In this document: one piece after another, positions 43,360-51,676 of the stretch
How positions within the stretch are numbered: position 1 is the first letter of the stretch
Layout: each line of letters opens with the position of its first letter
Source: Mucilaginibacter sp.
GTDB lineage: Bacteria; Bacteroidota; Bacteroidia; Sphingobacteriales; Sphingobacteriaceae
NCBI GenBank assembly: GCA_031292485.1
Contig: JARLHA010000026.1
Coordinates: 1-64,000, forward strand
Direction: 5' to 3'
DNA: 64,000 nt
Program-made: the position numbers and the translations under genes
Notes under the pieces: generated by a model
The model's database searches: none
What the model was told of the DNA's origin: nothing
The model's input: the letters and a program-made list of their open reading frames with translations, nothing else

Positions 43360-45303
43360 TTAATTCGCCCTGCGAATCTCAACCATGTCCGGTGATGATA
43401 GCATCAATGGTACTTTTTCAACCGTTACAAAGCTCAAATCGAGCCCAAAACCACGTTCTTCGGACAGGCTTACTTTTTTCAGGTAAACATAAAAACCCAT
43501 AATAAATCTTTCGAATATCGAAAGGTTATGAGACCGCGACAGCACCTTTTCAATCACCACAAACCTGAAATCGCCAACAATTTTATGTTTATTTAACGAC
43601 TTATACCTGCTGGTTATATCCACTTCGCCTTTTTTAACAAGGTCTTCAACAACCCGCCTGAATAACAGGTTGATCTGCTGTTCAACCCTGAAGCCAAGTT
43701 TAAAATCAACCCTGATCAGTTTATTGGGTACCAGGAATTGTACTTCGTATTCTTTTTTATAAGGTTCGTCCACCACATCAACATGCACCAGCCAGTAAAC
43801 ATCGGCCCGTTTGGGTTGCTTTTGCAGAATAGAATAAATGATCTTGGCTTCAATCTCCGAATCAAAGTTTGCGCTGGTTAAATACACCAGCTGCGAGGCG
43901 TATTTAGGCACCGTTTCATCATCACTTAATTCCTTTAAAATACCGTAATAGTCCTCAATATTAATAAACTTAACATAACGGTTTCTTATCCTCCGGGCGG
44001 TATGCCACGACCACATGATGGTAAACAAAATAAAGCCAACAGACAGGGTAAACCAGCCGCCATGTATAAATTTAACCAGGTTGCCGGCTAAAAATGCGCC
44101 CTCAATAAACAGGTACACTGCTAAAAATACACTAACAATATACCGTGGTAATTTTTTTCTTCGCAGGAAATTCGATACCAGGATAGTGGTCATCAGCATG
44201 GCTACGGTAATGCTTAAACCATATGCGGCTTCCATATTATCCGAGTGTTTAAACAGCAGTACAACGCCTATGCAGCCTGCGCACAGTAACCAGTTAACGC
44301 TGGGTACATAAAGCTGTCCTTTTTGCATGGTTGGATAATTGATGCGCACCTTTGGCCATAAATTTAAACGAACAGCTTCTGCGATAAGCGTAAACGATCC
44401 TGTTATTAAGGCCTGACTGGCAATAATGGTGGCTACTGTGGCTATGCCGATCCCGTACAGCAGGAACCATGTTGGCATAATTTCATAAAATGGATTATGA
44501 AGATTAAGGTTCATCACTTTTCCATTATGCTGTAACAGCCAAACTGCCTGACCCAGGTAGTTAAATACAAGGCTGCTTTTTACATATACCCAGCTTGTTT
44601 GTATGTTTTTCCGGCCGCAATGCCCCAGGTCTGAATAAAGCGCTTCGGCACCGGTGGTACACAGAAATACAGCGCCCAAAATAATAAAGGCATTGGGGTT
44701 GGTGCTTAATATCAGGTAGGCATAATAAGGATTCAAGGCTCTTATAACCGTGGGCATTTGTGCAATAAAAACAATACCCAATACAGCCATCATGGTAAAC
44801 CAGATAAACATCATCGGGCCAAATGCCTTGCCCACCAGCGAGGTGCCAAATTTCTGGATGATGAAAAGCCCAAGCAAAATACCGATAACGATGGGCACGG
44901 TATGCAAATGGGGATAATAGGCCTGCAAGCCTTCAATAGCTGCCGAAACAGAAATGGGCGGGGTGATAATACCATCAGCCAACAAGGCGCAGCCACCAAT
45001 TACTGCCGGGATGATGAGCCACTTTGCGCGGCGGCGTACAAGGGAAAACAACGAAAATATACCACCTTCGCCTTTGTTATCGGCCCTTAAGGTGATAACT
45101 ACATATTTTAATGTGGTTTGCAGGGTTAGTGTCCAGAAAATACAAGATACGCCGCCAAGTATAAGGGTTTCGTTTATTCGCTGACTGCCTACTATAGCTT
45201 TGAAAACGTACAATGGAGAGGTGCCGATGTCACCGTAGATTATTCCCAGGCTGATTAACAAGCCGGCGGCCGTTAACTTTTGTAAATCTTTATGATTAGA
45301 CAC
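43360..45303 (-). CDS. kup: Potassium uptake protein Kup
   Basis: 647 residues with 12 membrane segments and a long cytoplasmic C-terminus. GIIYGDIGTSPLYV near the N-terminus and GIITPPISVSAAIEGL are diagnostic of the KUP/HAK/KT family. It takes up K+ with H+. The C-terminal domain (from about 440) is typical. A TACTTTTG -7 box candidate lies at 45322-45329 on the minus strand. Confidence 0.95.
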   Translation of the reverse strand: MSNHKDLQKLTAAGLLISLGIIYGDIGTSPLYVFKAIVGSQRINETLILGGVSCIFWTLTLQTTLKYVVITLRADNKGEGGIFSLFSLVRRRAKWLIIPAVIGGCALLADGIITPPISVSAAIEGLQAYYPHLHTVPIVIGILLGLFIIQKFGTSLVGKAFGPMMFIWFTMMAVLGIVFIAQMPTVIRALNPYYAYLILSTNPNAFIILGAVFLCTTGAEALYSDLGHCGRKNIQTSWVYVKSSLVFNYLGQAVWLLQHNGKVMNLNLHNPFYEIMPTWFLLYGIGIATVATIIASQALITGSFTLIAEAVRLNLWPKVRINYPTMQKGQLYVPSVNWLLCAGCIGVVLLFKHSDNMEAAYGLSITVAMLMTTILVSNFLRRKKLPRYIVSVFLAVYLFIEGAFLAGNLVKFIHGGWFTLSVGFILFTIMWSWHTARRIRNRYVKFINIEDYYGILKELSDDETVPKYASQLVYLTSANFDSEIEAKIIYSILQKQPKRADVYWLVHVDVVDEPYKKEYEVQFLVPNKLIRVDFKLGFRVEQQINLLFRRVVEDLVKKGEVDITSRYKSLNKHKIVGDFRFVVIEKVLSRSHNLSIFERFIMGFYVYLKKVSLSEERGFGLDLSFVTVEKVPLMLSSPDMVEIRRAN

Positions 45304-45467
45304 ATGTTTTATTTAAAAATTCAAAAGTATTAAAAATGCGCTTAAATACCTTAAAAATAATTTTCGCCAACTTCATAAATTCACGCGCGCTAAAACCTTA
45401 TTTTGTTAAAATTTGTTAAAATGATTTATATAAGCCCCTTTATGTAGATGGATGATTTGTTTATTTA

Positions 45468-45475
45468 TACTTTTG
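45468..45475 (+). promoter_or_regulatory. -7 box for the T9SS-tagged protein gene
   Basis: TACTTTTG, 16 bp before the start codon. No clear -33 element. Confidence 0.45.
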
Positions 45476-45491
45476 TAAATAATAATAAAAT

Positions 45492-45980
45492 ATGAGGCGA
45501 AAGTTTACTTTTAAAAATTCATGGATTGCGATATTTGCTGTGGCAATATTCATGAATTTCGCCTTTGCCGATAATGTAGCCTATTCGCAGTCCGACACTA
45601 CTTATGTACACTTACTAAAATCAAAGCAAAGCAAAAATTCGCTGCATTTAGTACTGCCCCCGTTAAAGCCGGCGGTGATCTCAACGCAAAGGGTAAATGT
45701 TTATAAATCAGATGATAAGATTTTAAATAATGTACAGGTATACCCAAACCCTGTAACAGACCAGATCAACCTGAAATACGATCTGTCGCGCTATTCCATT
45801 GTTACCATAAAGATTGTGGATGTGTTGGGAAACGACATCATTACCATATTTAACCAACGGCGTGAACCTGGCGAACAAACATATTCCTATATGTTAAATA
45901 ATAAGCTGAACAGGGGCTTTTATTTTGTGAGGATTTATGCCGGCACCGAATCGGTGATCAAGAGGATATCGGTACTATGA
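45492..45980 (+). CDS. Small protein with T9SS type A sorting domain
   Basis: 162 residues. An N-terminal signal sequence (NSWIAIFAVAIFMNFAFAD) and a C-terminal sorting domain: NVQVYPNPVTDQINLKYDL and FYFVRIYAGTESVIKRISVL. Between them are only about 50 residues, so there is almost no cargo. Type A domains direct proteins through the type IX secretion system to the surface. It could be a structural or decoy-like surface protein, or a remnant of a larger cargo gene. Confidence 0.85.
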   Translation: MRRKFTFKNSWIAIFAVAIFMNFAFADNVAYSQSDTTYVHLLKSKQSKNSLHLVLPPLKPAVISTQRVNVYKSDDKILNNVQVYPNPVTDQINLKYDLSRYSIVTIKIVDVLGNDIITIFNQRREPGEQTYSYMLNNKLNRGFYFVRIYAGTESVIKRISVL

Positions 45981-46014
45981 CGACTAAGATTTTTAGGATT
46001 AAAGGATTATAAGA

Positions 46015-46419
46015 TTAAAGAAGACTTTTTTTATAATTTTTATTGTCTGCGTGTTTCGTGTTGTAAACTCTTTTATGTGTAAGGCTTCTGCCACCAAAGT
46101 TAATTAGTAATCCTACTGGTAAATTATAAGCCTCTAAGTAATTAATAGCTTGCGCCAGGTTTAATTCATCCAAAATTGAAACGGCCTTTAACTCAACCAT
46201 TATTTTCTCTTCAACAAAAAAGTCAGCACGACGTTTACCGATTTCAATTCCGTCGTAGTAAATACTCATTGATACTTCTCTGCCGAAAATTAGACCTTGT
46301 TTTTCCATTTCAATAGACATTGCCCTTTGATATATAATTTCAGGGAATCCGCTACCGAGTGTAGAGTGAACCTTCATCGCCGCACCGATGATTTTACTTG
46401 TGATGTCTTCGTATTGCAT
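46015..46419 (-). CDS. GxxExxY protein
   Basis: 134 residues. GSGFPEIIYQRAM (Glu27, Tyr30) is the naming motif. Asp66 and ELK at 76-78 (ADFFVEEKIMVELKAV) form a PD-(D/E)XK-like nuclease core. The family is widespread in Bacteroidota and Planctomycetes, of unproved function. Its stop codon lies in the left arm of a bracketing repeat, so the gene seems to have moved or been inserted with it (inference). Confidence 0.88.
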   Translation of the reverse strand: MQYEDITSKIIGAAMKVHSTLGSGFPEIIYQRAMSIEMEKQGLIFGREVSMSIYYDGIEIGKRRADFFVEEKIMVELKAVSILDELNLAQAINYLEAYNLPVGLLINFGGRSLTHKRVYNTKHADNKNYKKSLL

Positions 46420-46548
46420 GTTTTTAAATGGAATTTTTAGGATTATAGGATTTTGAATTAAATATATTAAAAAAAGGATAACAACAACGTTAAATTCAAT
46501 CTACCTACTTGAAACAATAATCCTACAATCTTTTAATCCTAAAAATCA

Positions 46549-46556
46549 TAGTTTTG
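46549..46556 (+). promoter_or_regulatory. -7 box directly before the FAH-family gene
   Basis: TAGTTTTG ends 4 bp before the ATG at 46561, so transcription would begin at or next to the start codon, giving a leaderless mRNA. Confidence 0.5.
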
Positions 46557-46560
46557 CGCT

Positions 46561-47172
46561 ATGAAAATAATTGCCATTGGCCGTAATTATGCCGAACATG
46601 CCAAAGAGCTGAATAACCCCGTGCCCGGTGTGCCGGTGATATTTATGAAACCGGATACCGCCCTGTTGCGGGAGAATAAAGCCTTTTATCATCCTGATTT
46701 TTCGGAAGATATTCACCATGAAATTGAGGTAGTACTGAAGATCAGCAAGGAAGGCAAAAACATCAGCGAAAAATTCGCCCCTAATTATTTTGAGGAAATT
46801 GCCTTAGGGGTTGATTTTACGGCCCGCGATATCCAGGCCCGCCATAAGGAGAAAGGTTTACCCTGGGAGCTTGCCAAAAGCTTCGATAATTCGGCGCCAG
46901 TGAGTGTGTTTGTGCCAAAATCAAAATTTGCGGATCTTAAAAATCTGAATTTCAGGCTGGATGTTAACGGCGAAACCCGGCAGCAGGGCAATACATCGTA
47001 TATGCTTTTTTCATTTGAGTATATCATCGCCTTTGTATCCAAATATATCACCTTAAAAAAAGGCGACCTGATATTTACAGGTACGCCCGCCGGAGTTGCT
47101 AAAGTTAGCATTGGCGACCGCCTGGAAGGTTACCTGGAAGATGAAAAAATGCTCGATTTTTACGTTAAGTAA
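46561..47172 (+). CDS. Fumarylacetoacetate hydrolase-family protein
   Basis: 203 residues, the short single-domain form. GRNYAEHAKELNN at the start, HHEIEVVLKI (metal-binding Glu pair), GVDFTARDIQ, and FTGTPAGVAKVSIGD near the end are FAH signatures. It binds Mg2+ or Mn2+ and probably acts on acylpyruvate or oxaloacetate-like compounds. The M23 peptidase gene starts 2 bp after its stop, suggesting one transcript. Confidence 0.92.
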   Translation: MKIIAIGRNYAEHAKELNNPVPGVPVIFMKPDTALLRENKAFYHPDFSEDIHHEIEVVLKISKEGKNISEKFAPNYFEEIALGVDFTARDIQARHKEKGLPWELAKSFDNSAPVSVFVPKSKFADLKNLNFRLDVNGETRQQGNTSYMLFSFEYIIAFVSKYITLKKGDLIFTGTPAGVAKVSIGDRLEGYLEDEKMLDFYVK

Positions 47173-47174
47173 GC

Positions 47175-48890
47175 ATGATAAAAAAAATCGCAGCTTCGCT
47201 TTTCCTGGTTTTTTATTTTACGGCAATCCTTTTTGCGCAAAATATTATCCAAAGCAGGCCCTATCCGCAAAAGTTTTTCCGTTACCCGCTTGATCTGCCC
47301 CCAGTAACCGCCGGCACATTTGGCGAGTTAAGGACAAATCATTTTCATTCCGGGCTTGATTTTAAAACCAATCAAACTACGGGCTTCCCGGTACATGCCG
47401 CTGCCGACGGGTATATCTCCCGTTTAAGAGTGGAGTTTGGCGGATTTGGCAACGCCATATACATTACCCATCCCAATGGCTATACCACCGTTTACGGGCA
47501 TATTGAACGCTTTAGTCCCGAAATGGAAAAGCAGGTGCGGGCAATGCAATACCAGCAACAAAGTTTCGGGGTTGATTTTAAATTACAGCCTTTGCAGATT
47601 CAGGTTTGCCAGGGTGATGTGATCGCCTTATCGGGCAATGCCGGGGCATCAGAAGGGCCGCACCTGCATTTCGAGATCAGGGATACCAAAACCGAAGAAA
47701 CCATCAATCCACAATTATTTGGCCTGACTATTCCGGACAGGGTACCACCGACCATTTATGCCATTGGCGTATACCACCTGGATGGCAACCCGTTCAGCGA
47801 GAAAACGCCGCGCCTGTTTTTGCCGGTTACCGGCAGGGATGGCCATTACAGGCTCACCAAACCCGGGGTTATAAACGCAGGGGGTGCAACCGGCTTTGGT
47901 ATTACTGTTAATGATGTAACCAGTGTATCGCCGAATCATAACGGCATTTACTCTGCTGAGTTAAATGTTGATGGCAAAACGGTGTATACTTTTGCTGTTG
48001 AGCGTTTTGCCTTTGATCAAACACACGCCATTAATGCTTATATTGATTACCCTGAGTTTTTGAAAACACACCGCTGGGTGCAAAAATGTTTTATTTTGCC
48101 CGGCAGTAAAATATCCCTTTATCCGCAATCGGTAAACAGGGGTGTTGTTAATTTTAACGACGACGCAGTTCACCATCTGCAATTTGTTATTAAAGATGTT
48201 GCAGGCAATACTTCGACTTTGAATGTGGATGTAAAATCAAGCAGTGCGCAGCTTACGGCAGCATATAACCCTGTTGGAATTTTGTTCCATTACGATAAGC
48301 CGAACGAATTTAGCAATGATAAACTTAAGGTGATGATTGCGCCGGGCAACCTGTATGATGATTTGGATTTTACGTATTCAACATTGCCTGAACGACCGGG
48401 TGCATATTCGGTTACCCATGTTATCCATAACAGGTTTACGCCCCTGCATGATAGCTACGACCTTTGGATAAAGCCCGACAGTAGCATTGGAAAGTACATA
48501 AATAAAGCGGTAATTGTAAATACGGAGGGCGTTTGTGAAAACACCGTATATGAAGATGGTTACCTGAAAACTAAAGCCCGCACCTTTGGCAACTATTTTG
48601 TAAAAGTTGATACCGATCCCCCTTTTATTATCCCCATAAATATTAAAAAGGGCCTCGTGAAGAAAATTACCCGCGGCATATTTTTAAGGATAAGTGACCG
48701 GTTATCGGGCGTTAAAAGCTATACGGGTAAAGTTGACGGTAAATGGGTATTGATGGAATGGGATTATAAAACCCATATTTTACATTATACCTTTACAGCA
48801 GATATTACACCCGGCAAACATAGTTTTGATTTAACAGTTATTGATAATAAGGACAATACTTCGCATTTTAAAGCAGATTTTTACAAATAG
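47175..48890 (+). CDS. M23-family metallopeptidase
   Basis: 571 residues. Signal peptide (IAASLFLVFYFTAILFAQ), then an M23 domain at about 40-175 with zinc ligands His58 and Asp62 (HFHSGLDF) and His165 (GPHLHFEIRD), plus His109 and His163 in the active site. M23 enzymes cut peptidoglycan cross-links, or are inactive activators. A large C-terminal beta-rich region (about 180-571) of unknown role follows. The start is ATG 47175. Bcp follows 3 bp later. Confidence 0.9.
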   Translation: MIKKIAASLFLVFYFTAILFAQNIIQSRPYPQKFFRYPLDLPPVTAGTFGELRTNHFHSGLDFKTNQTTGFPVHAAADGYISRLRVEFGGFGNAIYITHPNGYTTVYGHIERFSPEMEKQVRAMQYQQQSFGVDFKLQPLQIQVCQGDVIALSGNAGASEGPHLHFEIRDTKTEETINPQLFGLTIPDRVPPTIYAIGVYHLDGNPFSEKTPRLFLPVTGRDGHYRLTKPGVINAGGATGFGITVNDVTSVSPNHNGIYSAELNVDGKTVYTFAVERFAFDQTHAINAYIDYPEFLKTHRWVQKCFILPGSKISLYPQSVNRGVVNFNDDAVHHLQFVIKDVAGNTSTLNVDVKSSSAQLTAAYNPVGILFHYDKPNEFSNDKLKVMIAPGNLYDDLDFTYSTLPERPGAYSVTHVIHNRFTPLHDSYDLWIKPDSSIGKYINKAVIVNTEGVCENTVYEDGYLKTKARTFGNYFVKVDTDPPFIIPINIKKGLVKKITRGIFLRISDRLSGVKSYTGKVDGKWVLMEWDYKTHILHYTFTADITPGKHSFDLTVIDNKDNTSHFKADFYK

Positions 48891-48893
48891 AAA

Positions 48894-49355
48894 ATGATAA
48901 CATTAAAAGAAGGCGACAAAGCCCCGGAGTTTACAGCAAAAGACCAGAATGGCAACACCGTTTCGCTGGCTGATTATAAAGGCAAAAATGTGATCCTATA
49001 TTTTTACCCGAAGGATGATACCCCCGGATGCACCGCAGAAGCATGTAGTTTCAGGGATAATTACCAATCGATGCTGAGCAAAGGTTTCGAAGTAATTGGC
49101 GTGAGTACGGATGATGAAAAATCGCACAAAAAATTCGTAAACAAATACAGCCTGCCTTTTACGCTGATTGCCGATAATGATAAAAGCATTGTTGAAGCTT
49201 ACGGCCTTTGGGTTGAAAAAAATATGTATGGCCGCAAATATATGGGCACAGCCCGTACAACTTTTATTATTGATGGGGATGGAAACATCAAAAAGAGAAT
49301 TGATAAAGTTGATACCAAAAATTCGTCGCAGCAGGTTATAGACCTTTTGCAGTAA
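48894..49355 (+). CDS. bcp: Thioredoxin-dependent thiol peroxidase
   Basis: 153 residues of the PrxQ/Bcp group. The peroxidatic Cys46 (TPGCTAEAC) and resolving Cys51 are five apart in helix 2, which marks the atypical 2-Cys form. FYPKDDTPG is the active-site loop. It reduces organic and hydrogen peroxides with thioredoxin, whose gene is at 59311. It is the third gene of a probable FAH-M23-bcp run. Confidence 0.95.
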   Translation: MITLKEGDKAPEFTAKDQNGNTVSLADYKGKNVILYFYPKDDTPGCTAEACSFRDNYQSMLSKGFEVIGVSTDDEKSHKKFVNKYSLPFTLIADNDKSIVEAYGLWVEKNMYGRKYMGTARTTFIIDGDGNIKKRIDKVDTKNSSQQVIDLLQ

Positions 49356-49416
49356 AGCTTGTATTAAAAATTTATATTTGCATTTAATAAATAAATACAA
49401 AAGATATTAAAAAAAT

Positions 49417-49971
49417 ATGCCAATAGAGGTTGATGACGCGGAGATATTAAGCAAGTTTCAGGACGAAAAAACCCGGAATTTAGCATTTAACATGCTGCTT
49501 AAAAAATATCAGCAAAAAATATACTGGCATATACGCCGCATGGTTATTGACCATGATGATGCCGATGACCTGGCGCAGGATGTTTTTATTAAGGTATGGA
49601 AAAACCTTGCCGGTTTTAGAAGCGATGCCCAGCTATACACCTGGATGTACCGTATAGCCACCAATGAATGCATTACTTTTTTGAATAAGAAAAAACAAAA
49701 GAATAATGTTTCTATTGACGATGTGGCTTATGAACTTGCCGATACGCTGGCTGATTCGACGTATTTTAATGGCGACGCGGCGCAACGGAAACTCCAGGAG
49801 GCCTTATTGACTTTGCCTGAAAAGCAAAGACTGGTATTCAATATGAAGTATTATGATGATTTAAAGTACGAGGAGATCTCGCAAATAGTTGGTACAAGCG
49901 TTGGGGCATTAAAAGCATCCTTCCATTTGGCGGTGAAAAAAATTGAAGCACATTTATTATCGAAAGATTAA
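49417..49971 (+). CDS. ECF-type RNA polymerase sigma factor
   Basis: 184 residues. Sigma-2 region DADDLAQDVFIKVWKNLAGF and sigma-4 region LPEKQRLVFNMKYYDDLKYE, then EISQIVGTSVGALKASFHLA, are clear. It directs RNA polymerase to stress or envelope genes. The next gene encodes a repeat-rich membrane protein fitting an anti-sigma factor, and the next a helical periplasmic protein: a typical Bacteroidota sigma operon. Confidence 0.94.
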   Translation: MPIEVDDAEILSKFQDEKTRNLAFNMLLKKYQQKIYWHIRRMVIDHDDADDLAQDVFIKVWKNLAGFRSDAQLYTWMYRIATNECITFLNKKKQKNNVSIDDVAYELADTLADSTYFNGDAAQRKLQEALLTLPEKQRLVFNMKYYDDLKYEEISQIVGTSVGALKASFHLAVKKIEAHLLSKD

Positions 49972-50036
49972 TTAAAAAGAATTAATTAATATGACGTTAA
50001 ACCTTTTGGCATTTGTTCCATCTATACCCCTTAGAG

Positions 50037-51050
50037 ATGAAAAGTGATATGGAAAACAAAGATTGGCTGAACGATTATATGTCACTTAAACAGATTAACC
50101 CCGTTAATCCGTTTACAGTGCCTGCCGGTTATTTTGATGACCTGGAGGCTCGTGTTTTGTCGCGTAAAAACTTAGAAGAACTAAAAAACAATGCCCCCGA
50201 AGGTCGTTTTACAGTACCCGAAAACTATTTTGAAGAATTAACCAGCAATATCCAAAGCAGGATTGCAATTGATGCTGCCCTGAATGAGGCTGAAGGTTTT
50301 ACCGTACCTGAAGGCTATTTTGATGAGTTAAGCAGCAATATCCAAAGCAGGATAGCCATTGAGGACACGCTTGATAAAGAGGACAAAGGTTTTGTTGTCC
50401 CCGGCGGTTATTTTGATGAGTTAAGCAGCAATATCCAAAGCAGGATAGCCATTGAGGAAGCGGTTAACAATGAAGATACCGGATTAACAGTACCTGAAGG
50501 TTATTTTGATGAGTTAACCAGCAACATACAAAGCCGGATAGCTTTAGAGGAAGCAATTGATAAGGAAGATGTTGGCTTTGGAATTCCGGAGGGCTATTTT
50601 AACGGGCTAACAAGCAATATACAAAGCCGGATTGCTATTGAGGAGGCCATAGGTGAGCCATCAGTACAATTTGCTGTACCTGAAGGTTATTTTGAAAAAT
50701 TAAACCGAAGCATATTAAATAAAACCGTTAGCCAGGAAAACACCAAACGCCGCGGAGTTGTAAGGATGATGATCCAATCAACTGCCTTTAAATATGCTAC
50801 CGCGGCTTGTTTTGCGGTAGCGATAGGCGGCGGAATACTTTTAACCGAAATTTCGAATCCTGCCGCCGATCATAAGAATTCATTTCTGCACAAACAGCTA
50901 TCAAATGTGCCGATAGACGATATTAAAAGTTATCTGCAGGTAAATGTAGATCCGGGGGATACCCAGCAAACAGTTACAACAGAAGGTTCACAAGTTAATG
51001 ACGCCGACCTGAAAAAAGCCTTACAAAATTATGTGGATAGTGTTCAATAA
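50037..51050 (+). CDS. Repeat-expanded anti-sigma-like membrane protein
   Basis: 337 residues from ATG 50037 (50049 possible). It has seven copies of a ~30-residue module with consensus FTVPEGYFDELTSNIQSRIA followed by IEEAIDKED-like residues; copies 2-6 are nearly the same, copies 1 and 7 more diverged. A single membrane segment (YATAACFAVAIGGGILLTE) follows, then a short periplasmic tail. VPxGYF-x(2)-L motifs occur once or twice in ordinary Bacteroidota anti-sigma-type proteins. It sits directly after an ECF sigma gene, so it probably binds it. Confidence 0.8.
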   Translation: MKSDMENKDWLNDYMSLKQINPVNPFTVPAGYFDDLEARVLSRKNLEELKNNAPEGRFTVPENYFEELTSNIQSRIAIDAALNEAEGFTVPEGYFDELSSNIQSRIAIEDTLDKEDKGFVVPGGYFDELSSNIQSRIAIEEAVNNEDTGLTVPEGYFDELTSNIQSRIALEEAIDKEDVGFGIPEGYFNGLTSNIQSRIAIEEAIGEPSVQFAVPEGYFEKLNRSILNKTVSQENTKRRGVVRMMIQSTAFKYATAACFAVAIGGGILLTEISNPAADHKNSFLHKQLSNVPIDDIKSYLQVNVDPGDTQQTVTTEGSQVNDADLKKALQNYVDSVQ

Positions 51051-51059
51051 TATGCTGAA

Positions 51060-51572
51060 ATGATAAAGTTGGTTAAACATGTCTTAGGTATATTATTTAT
51101 ACTGTTCTTTAGCTTTAACAGCTTTAGCCAGCAGCCTGTCCCGGTGCCGTTGCGGCGTTACAGGCCGGTGTATGTACAGCCGAGGCAGCCGGGAACCAGA
51201 ATTGGGCCGGTTGCAACACCCGGAAGAAAGCTTGAAAATGTTAAGGAGTCGTATATTGGTCGTCAGCTTAATCTAAGCTCCCAGCAATCAAAAGCATTTT
51301 GGCCCTTGTACCGTCAATATGTTCAGGACATGACTGCCGTACGGATAATGCGAAGGCAAAACAACTCGCCTAACTCGCCTAATGGTTCGGTTCAGTTACA
51401 AAAAGATCTGGAATACGAAACGGAGCTGGTGAATATAAGGAAACACTACCTTAATGAATTTCTGAAAATACTTCCGCCTGAAAAAATAAGCCAGCTTTAT
51501 AAAGCCGAAAGAGAGTTTAACGACGAAATGGTTCGCCAGTTAAGCGAACGCAGTATCAGGGCCGGAAATTAG
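51060..51572 (+). CDS. Periplasmic helical protein, Spy/CpxP-like
   Basis: 170 residues with a signal peptide (LGILFILFFSFNSFSQ), a Pro/Arg-rich linker (VPVPLRRYRPVYVQPRQPG) and a helical domain: ESYIGRQLNLSSQQSKAFWP, LYRQYVQDM and KYLxEFLKILPPEKISQLY-like. The LNLSSQQ...FWPLY pattern is like the LTxxQ helical proteins that damp envelope stress. Third gene of the sigma operon, 9 bp after the anti-sigma-like gene. Confidence 0.75.
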   Translation: MIKLVKHVLGILFILFFSFNSFSQQPVPVPLRRYRPVYVQPRQPGTRIGPVATPGRKLENVKESYIGRQLNLSSQQSKAFWPLYRQYVQDMTAVRIMRRQNNSPNSPNGSVQLQKDLEYETELVNIRKHYLNEFLKILPPEKISQLYKAEREFNDEMVRQLSERSIRAGN

Positions 51573-51671
51573 TTGATTAAGTTGATTGGTTGATTGAGTT
51601 GATTAGGTTAATTTTGCCCGGTCAATCAGAACATATTCCAACTTAATCAACTCAATCCAACTAATCAACCT
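51571..51671. repeat. GTTGATTAAGTT-word inverted pair
   Basis: Left arm 51571-51611 (AGTTGATTAAGTTGATTGGT...) and right arm 51637-51671 (CCAACTTAATCAACTCAATC...), the cleanest member of this word family. It lies between the sigma operon and the aminotransferase gene. Confidence 0.75.
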
Positions 51672-51676
51672 CCCCA

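Larger units (their letters stand above)
45984..46556. repeat. TTAGGATTAAAG-word arrays bracketing the GxxExxY gene
   Basis: Left arm 45984-46020 (TTTTTAGGATTAAAGGATTA...), middle words 46433-46458, and right arm 46516-46552 (TCTTTTAATCCTAAAAATCA...). The outer arms are reverse complements at word level and bracket one gene. Confidence 0.65.
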
